A stretch of DNA of 6,195 bases. Origin: Planctomycetaceae bacterium. GTDB lineage: Bacteria; Planctomycetota; Planctomycetia; Planctomycetales; Planctomycetaceae. The notes beneath the pieces are model-generated. The model was not told where the DNA came from. It ran no database searches and worked only from the letters and a program-made list of their open reading frames with translations. Shown here piece after piece: positions 1 to 5,070 of this stretch; the stretch's first letter is position 1; each line of letters starts with the position of its first letter. The stretch is from NCBI GenBank assembly GCA_027080405.1, contig JALWSL010000339.1, positions 1-6,195 on the forward strand, written 5' to 3'. The position numbers and the translations under genes were made by a program.

Positions 1-1064
1 GTGTACGCCCATTGAATACCATCCCCTGCTTCGATGACGCGGATTGAACGGGAGTCGTCCTCGTAGCGCAAAGTGAATTTGATGCCATCAATGCTCTTTT
101 GCAATTCGGCATCTTTTCCGGCGAATTTTTCAAGTGGAAATGCGATTGATGCCTGCTCGTGCCAGACACCAAGAACAGGTGTTTTTTCGGGAAGTCGGCC
201 ATCCGTTTTTTTCATCGGGAACATCAACCCGGGTGTAGTCAGGTAGCCTTCATAGGGTGAAACACCGTAATTTCTTGCGTATCCGGTGTTCGGTGAAAGA
301 ACTTCTGTCTCAGGGTGTCGGCCCCGCCACGATTTCCAGGTTGTCAGTTCCAGGGGGAGCGTTTTCAATGCTTCGTTCGCGTTTTTTCCTGAAATAGCTC
401 GTGTCATCATTTGCGAAAAGAGGCTTTCCGGCTTTCCGCCCCGGTCGTACATCAGCACGTTATTGTTGTAAAGCAATCCGGAGACTCCGAACTCCCGCTC
501 TCCTGCCTTGAGTCGGCGGTCAAATACAACGGCAGAATCACAGAGTGGGCAAAACGAGACAGCAAATGGAGTATCGCCAATTTTATCATTGACGATCTCA
601 TGATAGTTCAGAATCGCGATTGGATAGGCTCGGGCTTTCTTCTCTATCTCTACTCCAATAACACGGTCTTCAGGCTTCAGAAATGTTGCTTTGCCCGCTT
701 CAACAAATTTCGGTTCGGAGAGTGCAGGAATTCCGTCCTTATTGGGCCCCCCTGCATGGATTTCAATAATGGGAACGATCAGGTTTTCATGATCAAAGGG
801 AAATCCATCTTCCCAGTGTTTGATGCGATCCTCCAGCGACATCATTTCGCTGAATTGATCATTCCGTCCAACTCTTTCAACTCCTTTTTCCTGATCGACA
901 TACTGGTCGATAGAATAGACCAGGGCAGATGCGGAAAACAGACAAAGAACAAAGACACCAAACCACTTCCAGTAACGTTCCGAATGTGAATCCGAAGTGG
1001 AGGCTGCATTGTTTTCCGAATCCGGTGTGTCCGTCTTTTCGGCGTCGTTGGGCTGGCTTATCAT
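1..1064 (-). CDS. DUF3179 family membrane-anchored protein, 3' end cut by window edge
   Basis: The reading frame is open from the ATG at 1064 to the window edge, giving 354 codons. A polar N-terminus (residues 1-30) precedes one hydrophobic segment (about 31-51, WKWFGVFVLCLFSASALVY), then a soluble domain, so the protein is probably anchored with its bulk outside the cytoplasm. From about residue 110 it matches what I know of the DUF3179 family: GIPAL near 111, VIGVEI then ARAYPI (135-149), HEIVND (155-160), the motif FCPLCDSAVVFDRR (171-184) with C172 and C175, FGVSGLLYNN (192-201) and NTGYARNY (259-266). The family has no established biochemical role; the C-x-x-C could bind metal or be redox active, which is inference. 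Only a short C-terminal tail should be missing. The Shine-Dalgarno is weak (AGG within CAGGTG). A terminator upstream suggests transcription separate from the ferritin gene. Confidence 0.88.
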   Translation of the reverse strand, partial: MISQPNDAEKTDTPDSENNAASTSDSHSERYWKWFGVFVLCLFSASALVYSIDQYVDQEKGVERVGRNDQFSEMMSLEDRIKHWEDGFPFDHENLIVPIIEIHAGGPNKDGIPALSEPKFVEAGKATFLKPEDRVIGVEIEKKARAYPIAILNYHEIVNDKIGDTPFAVSFCPLCDSAVVFDRRLKAGEREFGVSGLLYNNNVLMYDRGGKPESLFSQMMTRAISGKNANEALKTLPLELTTWKSWRGRHPETEVLSPNTGYARNYGVSPYEGYLTTPGLMFPMKKTDGRLPEKTPVLGVWHEQASIAFPLEKFAGKDAELQKSIDGIKFTLRYEDDSRSIRVIEAGDGIQWAY

Positions 1065-1161
1065 TGAAACACCTGTAGTCAGATTTGTGGAGAGATGTGG
1101 AACTTTTTCACATTCCAAATCGTATCTGGTCGAACGGAAGCTTCAGTGAGATAGCTTACAC

Positions 1162-1192
1162 AAGAAAAGCCGGATCGAAATTTCAACCCGGC
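1162..1192 (-). terminator. Rho-independent terminator after the ferritin-like gene
   Basis: Read on the minus strand, GCCGG (1192-1188) pairs with CCGGC (1173-1169). The interior is largely self-complementary around GAAATTTC, with two G-U wobbles. A T-rich tail, TTTTCTT (1168-1162), follows at once. It lies about 48 bases beyond the ferritin-like stop and about 100 bases before the DUF3179 start, so it should end the peroxidase-ferritin transcript. Confidence 0.75.
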
Positions 1193-1239
1193 CCGCTCAA
1201 TTGAATCTCCAGTAGTCTGACGCTTTCGCCGAGATGATC

Positions 1240-1653
1240 TCACCCCAAAAGCCGCTGCATGGATTCCGCATGCCCTGCTTCGTCTGCTGCCTGTTCTTCC
1301 ATCTTCATTTTGAGGTCAATCAGACCTTCCGCCTCGGCGAGTTCAGCGAGTTCGGTGTAGCCAGCGACATCTGCCTGTTCTTCGGCAATATCGTTCTGCA
1401 GCATTGTTTTCACGTCAGTTGGCGGCGATGTCAAATCGGGATTCAACGAGGGAGTTCCGCCCAGCATGACAATTTTTGAAGCCAGATACTGGGCATGGCC
1501 GACCTCATCGGCGACCTCCGCCAGATACATCTGCCGAACGGCTTCCCACTCCGCTCCCTTGATTGAAGCTCCCTGCAGCATGTATCTGAGAAAAGTGCTT
1601 ACTTCCCGGTTAAGGGAATCATTCAGCTTGTTGAGTAATTCCTGATTAGCCAT
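1240..1653 (-). CDS. Short diiron ferritin-like protein (bacterioferritin-type ligands, no heme methionine)
   Basis: This is a 137-residue four-helix protein of the ferritin-like superfamily, expected in the cytoplasm, where it would oxidise and store or buffer ferrous iron. The full bacterioferritin-type diiron ligand set is visible: E17 in helix A, E50-x-x-H53 in helix B, E92 in helix C and E125-x-x-H128 in helix D. These numbers are within two of the E. coli bacterioferritin ligands (18, 51, 54, 94, 127, 130). The position of the heme-binding Met52 of bacterioferritin is V51 here, and the chain stops soon after helix D, so a heme-free, shorter ferritin is likely. The start at 1653 is set by a strong AAGGAGA (1667-1661) seven bases upstream; a longer in-frame reading from 1764 overlaps the peroxidase and lacks family character. 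It follows the peroxidase stop by 79 bases with no clear promoter between, so co-transcription is likely. Whether it forms a 24-mer cage cannot be told from sequence. Confidence 0.88.
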   Translation of the reverse strand: MANQELLNKLNDSLNREVSTFLRYMLQGASIKGAEWEAVRQMYLAEVADEVGHAQYLASKIVMLGGTPSLNPDLTSPPTDVKTMLQNDIAEEQADVAGYTELAELAEAEGLIDLKMKMEEQAADEAGHAESMQRLLG

Positions 1654-1732
1654 TTTTTTTTCTCCTTGAATGTGTGACAAAAAAATACGAAACGAATAAG
1701 CGGCAATACCTGTGGTGATAACGGAAATTCGG

Positions 1733-3127
1733 TTACAGACAGAGCATGAACGCAACCAGGTCACGTTTTTCCTGTGCCGTCAGTTTTAATTCCAGTACAA
1801 GATTGAAAAATTCGACAGTATCCGCCAACGTCAGCAAACGACCATCATGCAGGTACGGTGGTGAATCCTTGATTCCCCGCAAAGGGAAAGTTTTGATCGG
1901 TCCATCAGCACTGGCCATTCTGCCGTTGATCATTTGAGGCTTGAAAAATCGCTCTGTTTTCAAATTGTGCATCAGGTTGTCGGTGTAATAGGGAGCCGAG
2001 TGACAAACCGAACATTTCCCCTTGCCGAAGAAAATTTTCTCACCCCGCAATTCGGCCTCGGTCGCTTTTGCGGGAATCAATTTCCCGAAAACATCCAGCC
2101 TGGGAGCAGGTGGAAAATCAAGAATCTCTTCGAATTCCGCCATCGCATGAACCTGGCTGGCCCGTTCGAGTACATTCACTCCCTTTTTGGCTGCGATCAC
2201 CGGATCGCCATCAAAATAGGCGGCTCGCTGTTCAAATTCAGTGAAGTCCTCAACCGTTTTCAAGGCCCGCTGTGAACCAAATAATCGTTGAATATTCACG
2301 CCTCGCAAAGAAGGAACATCAATGCGGTGACGGAACTGTTGTGGCCGGATATCTCCAACCAAATGTGTCGCTGCATTTGTGTGCCCGTTCACGTGGCAGT
2401 CGAAACAGGTGACACCACTGTGCGGTTTGAGTGATCGCCGATCATTTGTCTGATTAAACTGTTGCTGGGCAAAAGGAGTTACCAGCAGACGCACACCCTC
2501 AAGCTGTTTCGGATTCAAAATCCCGTTAAACAATTCATAGTAGTTCTGATTCGTAACAACCTTGCCTTTGGAGACATCGCCCAAATCCGGGCGGGTTGTC
2601 AAATAGATCGCAGGAGGGAACTCAGGCAGAAAATGCTCCGGAATATCGTAATCGAGATCGAAGCGGGTCAGATCGCGGCCTTCCTGTTTTATAATTTCAT
2701 CGATATGGAATTTGGGAAACACCATCCCCCCCTCCGGATGATTCGGATGGGGCAGGGGCAAAAACCCTTTGGGCCACAGGCCGTCATCACGAATCTCTGC
2801 GACTGACATTTTCGAGAGTTCCTCCCACGTAATCCCTTTGGGAAGGCGGACGCGAACGCCCATTTGAATGGCTTTGCCTCGCGACATGGTCACGTTATCC
2901 ATTCCCCGATTACACAAATCGTACCTTTGTTCAAGCAGATTCATCTGCCTGTCCATAACGGCCGGTTTCTCCTGGCTCATCCGCTTGACGGTTTGCCGGA
3001 AAGTCTCTTTATCGACTACCGGAGCGTAACTGCTGGAAGGCATCTGTTCCGCCTGCGTTTGCACCACTCCTGCTGCAATCAGCACAGCCAGGGTGAGTCC
3101 AGGCAGCGAAGTTGTCTTGGTCATCAT
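1733..3127 (-). CDS. Secreted di-heme c-type cytochrome peroxidase
   Basis: This 464-residue protein belongs to the di-heme cytochrome c peroxidase/MauG superfamily. A Sec signal peptide covers about residues 1-27 (hydrophobic GLTLAVLIAAGVV, likely cut after TQA), placing it outside the cytoplasm. Two heme-attachment motifs are present: CFDCH (C241, C244, H245) and CSVCH (C372, C375, H376). The C-terminal PLRGIKDSPPYLHDGR (416-430) followed by TLADTVEFFN is typical of the family. About 210 residues lie between the signal peptide and the first heme, far more than in classical bacterial enzymes of about 330 residues; I cannot assign that domain. Peroxide reduction using an electron donor is the likely reaction, but MauG-like oxidation cannot be excluded. 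ATG 3127 was chosen because AAGGAGA (3142-3136) lies eight bases upstream; TTG 3130 and ATG 3124 are alternatives. The gene is divergent from oxyR behind a predicted OxyR site. I recall relatives labelled 'cytochrome B6', which the sequence does not support. Confidence 0.88.
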   Translation of the reverse strand: MMTKTTSLPGLTLAVLIAAGVVQTQAEQMPSSSYAPVVDKETFRQTVKRMSQEKPAVMDRQMNLLEQRYDLCNRGMDNVTMSRGKAIQMGVRVRLPKGITWEELSKMSVAEIRDDGLWPKGFLPLPHPNHPEGGMVFPKFHIDEIIKQEGRDLTRFDLDYDIPEHFLPEFPPAIYLTTRPDLGDVSKGKVVTNQNYYELFNGILNPKQLEGVRLLVTPFAQQQFNQTNDRRSLKPHSGVTCFDCHVNGHTNAATHLVGDIRPQQFRHRIDVPSLRGVNIQRLFGSQRALKTVEDFTEFEQRAAYFDGDPVIAAKKGVNVLERASQVHAMAEFEEILDFPPAPRLDVFGKLIPAKATEAELRGEKIFFGKGKCSVCHSAPYYTDNLMHNLKTERFFKPQMINGRMASADGPIKTFPLRGIKDSPPYLHDGRLLTLADTVEFFNLVLELKLTAQEKRDLVAFMLCL

Positions 3128-3161
3128 CAATCTGTTCTCCTTGCTTTCAATAGACAGGTCG

Positions 3162-3183
3162 GTTCTGTGTCGACCGACAGAAC
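3162..3183 (-). repeat. Inverted repeat in the peroxidase mRNA leader
   Basis: GTTCTGT (3162-3168) and ACAGAAC (3177-3183) form a perfect 7-bp inverted repeat around an 8-base centre containing GTCGAC. It falls in the predicted untranslated leader, about 20 bases before the Shine-Dalgarno, and has no T tract. It could be an RNA hairpin affecting stability or translation, or a second protein-binding dyad; no function is shown. Confidence 0.5.
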
Positions 3184-3230
3184 AAAACCGTATTGAATTA
3201 CTTTCACCTGTTTCTGTTTCCTGTTTCGTG

Positions 3231-3259
3231 TTGAATATTACAGCCCGTCCAGCTATAAG
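3231..3259 (+). promoter_or_regulatory. Predicted oxyR promoter, overlapping the divergent promoter
   Basis: TTGAAT (3231-3236, 4/6) and TATAAG (3254-3259, 5/6) are separated by 17 bases. A start point near 3266 would lie inside the OxyR operator and leave a leader of about 33 bases. The -35 box shares two bases with the peroxidase -10 and the -10 box shares two bases with the peroxidase -35, so the two promoters could not easily be occupied together. Confidence 0.5.
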
Positions 3260-3263
3260 TGAA
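3235..3263 (-). promoter_or_regulatory. Predicted sigma70-type promoter of the peroxidase-ferritin unit
   Basis: On the minus strand the -35 candidate is TTCACT (3263-3258, 4/6 to consensus) and the -10 candidate is TAATAT (3240-3235, 4/6), separated by 17 bases. The -35 directly abuts the OxyR operator, as expected for an activator that recruits RNA polymerase. A start point near 3228 would give a leader of about 100 bases. The weak boxes suit an activator-dependent promoter. Planctomycete promoter rules are poorly known, so this remains a prediction. Confidence 0.5.
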
Positions 3264-3300
3264 ATATTTAATATCTATATCATCAATAGGTGATTCCTAT
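3264..3300. promoter_or_regulatory. OxyR tetramer operator (37 bp, two ATAG-N7-CTAT elements)
   Basis: The E. coli OxyR consensus is ATAGntnnnanCTAT, a 7-base gap, then the same element again. Here the first element is ATATTTAATATCTAT (3264-3278), 9 of 10 defined positions matching. The gap is exactly 7 bases (3279-3285). The second element is ATAGGTGATTCCTAT (3286-3300), also 9 of 10. The site lies between oxyR and the divergent peroxidase. It touches the peroxidase -35 and covers the oxyR ribosome-binding site and the first two bases of its start codon. This geometry predicts activation of the peroxidase and repression of oxyR. Confidence 0.85.
3288..3293 (+). promoter_or_regulatory. oxyR ribosome-binding site inside the operator
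   Basis: AGGTGA lies five bases before ATG 3299 and decides that start over the GTG at 3290, which lies within the same motif and has no Shine-Dalgarno of its own. It is unusual in being embedded in the second OxyR element, so operator sequence and translation signal constrain one another. Confidence 0.65.
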
Positions 3301-4192
3301 GGAAATTCATCAGTTGCAATACTTTGTTTCTGTGGTCGAAATGGGCAACTTCACGCGAGCAGCCAAAAAATGTCTGGTTGCGCAGCCATCACTTTCCCAG
3401 CAGATCATCAAGCTGGAAAAAGAGTTGGGTCAAAAGTTGATCGAACGACTGAATCGTGGCATCCGTCTGACTGATGCCGGACGCATCTTCTATGAAAGGG
3501 CGTGCCACATTCTCGATTCTGTAGAAGTGGCAAAGCGGGAGATCACCGACGTTCGGGATGAAAACAGTGGACGAATTACCGTAGGAGCAATTCCGACAAT
3601 CGCACCGTACCTGTTGCCCGCCGTTTTGAAAAAATTCGCCGCCCGTTTCCCGAAAGCGGAAGTGATCCTCCGTGAAAACCTGACAGAGTTCACCATCAAG
3701 GGGTGTCTCGAAGGCGAGCTTGACCTCGGCATATTGGCGTTGCCCATCGACCAGGGGCACTTTGAAGTGACGCCGCTATTCACGGAGGAATTGCTTTTGA
3801 CAATGCATGCAAAACATCCATTTGTCCAAAAGAAACGTATCACCATGAAGGACGTTTCCCGGGAAGCCTTCATTCTCTTGAACGAAACACACTGCCTGGG
3901 CGAGCAGATTATCAGCTTTTGCAGACAGCGGGACTGTTTGCCTCGTGTCGCCTGTGAAAGTTCCCAGTTACTGACAGCCCAGGAGATGGTTGGACTCAAC
4001 CACGGGATTTCTCTTATTCCGGAAATGGCAGCAGCAGTTGATTCCTCCAAAAAAAGGATTTACCGTTCTCTCAGCGGCGTCAAACCGACGAGAACAATAG
4101 CCATGATCTGGCACAAACATCGCCATCGTGGTGCGCTGGTAAAAAATTTCATCGAAGAATTACAGAGTCATGCCCTGCAATTCACCCGATAA
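3299..4192 (+). CDS. oxyR: OxyR, LysR-type hydrogen peroxide sensor and regulator
   Basis: The 297-residue protein has the length and layout of a LysR-type regulator. An N-terminal winged helix-turn-helix (about 1-60; FTRAAKKCLVAQPSLSQQIIKLE at 18-40) is followed by a linker helix and the effector domain (about 92-297). It is OxyR rather than a generic LysR protein because the peroxide-sensing residues of E. coli OxyR fall at matching numbers: T100 in IPTIAPYLLP, T129, H198, the peroxidatic C199 and the resolving C208 in THCLGEQIISFC, with R265 equivalent to E. coli R266. Peroxide should oxidise C199 to a C199-C208 disulfide and switch the DNA contacts of the tetramer. Extra cysteines at 25, 136, 213 and 219 are visible. 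ATG 3299 is chosen by its Shine-Dalgarno and by alignment of MEIHQLQYF with the family N-terminus. Tandem stops TAA TAG end the gene. Autoregulation is predicted from the overlapping operator. Confidence 0.95.
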   Translation: MEIHQLQYFVSVVEMGNFTRAAKKCLVAQPSLSQQIIKLEKELGQKLIERLNRGIRLTDAGRIFYERACHILDSVEVAKREITDVRDENSGRITVGAIPTIAPYLLPAVLKKFAARFPKAEVILRENLTEFTIKGCLEGELDLGILALPIDQGHFEVTPLFTEELLLTMHAKHPFVQKKRITMKDVSREAFILLNETHCLGEQIISFCRQRDCLPRVACESSQLLTAQEMVGLNHGISLIPEMAAAVDSSKKRIYRSLSGVKPTRTIAMIWHKHRHRGALVKNFIEELQSHALQFTR

Positions 4193-4212
4193 TAGCTTCC
4201 GATAACAGCTTC
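4187..4212 (+). repeat. 13-bp tandem duplication at the oxyR stop
   Basis: CGATAATAGCTTC (4187-4199) is followed directly by CGATAACAGCTTC (4200-4212), differing at one base. The first copy contains the last codon base triplet CGA and the TAA TAG stops of oxyR. It looks like a recent slippage duplication; no function is evident. Confidence 0.7.
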
Positions 4213-4265
4213 TCGGTCTGCCCGGTCTGGATGTGACATCAGCGAAGTGGCCGTTCCTGTTATCG
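4200..4265. repeat. Spaced 9-bp inverted repeat between oxyR and the DinB-like gene
   Basis: CGATAACAG (4200-4208) and CTGTTATCG (4257-4265) are perfect reverse complements 48 bases apart. They lie in the convergent gap after oxyR and the DinB-like gene. No T tract follows on either strand, so this is not a standard terminator, though it could close a long stem in read-through RNA. Confidence 0.45.
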
Positions 4266-4335
4266 AGCATGAAATTCACGCCAGATAGACGACCGGAATG
4301 ATAGCCGATCTCATTATGTCAACCGGAATCCTGCA

Positions 4336-4800
4336 CTACAGACCCAAAGCGCGTTTTTTCACTTCGATTGTTTCGATATGATGCGGAATATGGCCGGTGA
4401 TACGTTCCAGAAGGGTTTTGACCGACAATTCCCCGTCTCTCGAATGCAGGCCGACCCGTTCGAATTCTGCTTCGTCGAGCGATTTCAAAATTGACGCCAG
4501 TTGAATACGGGTCACTCTGATCAATTGAAGTTCGTTGTCGATATCACGAGCTTCATAATGCAATTTGGCGGCGAACTCGTCCGGGTCACCCCCCAGCAGC
4601 GTGGGAACTTCTTCTGCCACGACCCGTTTGATACGATCCGCATAGATCGGTTCAAAATCGGCGATATGACAGACGACTTCTCTTGTAGACCATTTACCGG
4701 CGATGGGACGAGCATCAAGTTGTTCCTGTGTCATATTTGAGACAGTATCTGCAAGCAGTTCAGGACCTGCTTCATAGTTTTTGATCAGCTGAGCAATCAT
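4336..4800 (-). CDS. DinB/YfiT-fold putative metal-dependent protein
   Basis: This 154-residue protein resembles the DinB_2 family, a four-helix bundle that holds a divalent metal through three histidines. The expected triad is visible: H45 in [15 protein letters not shown] (36-50) and H137-x-x-x-H141 in [10 protein letters not shown] (136-145). Members include thiol-dependent S-transferases for low-molecular-weight thiols, YfiT-type hydrolases and many of unknown role; the reaction here cannot be assigned. There is no signal peptide, so it is cytoplasmic. The start at 4800 has a strong GGAGG (4810-4806) five bases upstream. It converges with oxyR across 143 bases and is divergent from the Ni-SOD gene across 270 bases, so it is probably a single-gene transcript. 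A link to oxidative stress through thiol chemistry is suggested only by location. Confidence 0.85.
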   Translation of the reverse strand: MIAQLIKNYEAGPELLADTVSNMTQEQLDARPIAGKWSTREVVCHIADFEPIYADRIKRVVAEEVPTLLGGDPDEFAAKLHYEARDIDNELQLIRVTRIQLASILKSLDEAEFERVGLHSRDGELSVKTLLERITGHIPHHIETIEVKKRALGL

Positions 4801-5037
4801 TTTGGCCTCCCCCCTTCAAATGGAACCGTAACCATATTTCCTGTTTCAATCCCTTCCCGGATAACAATATCTCCAATGTTGTCTGTTTTCCTCGAAAAAA
4901 GGGAGTGCTAACACAGGATAATAAAAAAAGAGGTTGAAATCCATTAAAGGGTGTAGCCTTGCTTTTCCCGTCTTGTAATCCCTAACATGAGATCAAATGA
5001 GTCAGGTTCGTCTCAGGAGACCTGTCACTTTGACATT

Positions 5038-5059
5038 CAACATTTAAGCAACATTTAAG
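5038..5059 (+). repeat. Perfect 11-bp tandem repeat before the Ni-SOD start
   Basis: CAACATTTAAG occurs twice head to tail (5038-5048 and 5049-5059). The second copy runs into the Shine-Dalgarno AAGGAGG (5057-5063). A degenerate ACATTCAA just upstream may be a remnant. Eleven bases is close to one helical turn, so two proteins could bind the same face, but a slippage duplication is equally possible. Confidence 0.8.
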
Positions 5060-5070
5060 GAGGCCCCCGG

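Noticed and set aside
411..989. Plus-strand open frame of 192 codons
   Set aside because: It is the antisense shadow of the DUF3179 gene. Its translation shows no recognisable domain, while the minus strand gives clear family motifs throughout.
1081..1128. Possible hairpin (ATGTG/CACAT) upstream of the DUF3179 gene as a terminator
   Set aside because: The stem is only 5 bp and the run of T residues is in the loop, not after the stem. The hairpin at 1162-1192 is the convincing terminator.
1654..1764. N-terminal extension of the ferritin-like protein from an upstream in-frame start
   Set aside because: It overlaps the peroxidase end, encodes residues with no ferritin character, and the strong Shine-Dalgarno belongs to ATG 1653.
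3286..3300. GTG at 3290 as the oxyR start
   Set aside because: It lies inside the Shine-Dalgarno that serves ATG 3299 and would add three residues absent from the family N-terminus.
3490..4050. Minus-strand open frame of 186 codons inside oxyR
   Set aside because: It lies fully antisense to a confidently identified OxyR and lacks domain signals and a ribosome-binding site of note.
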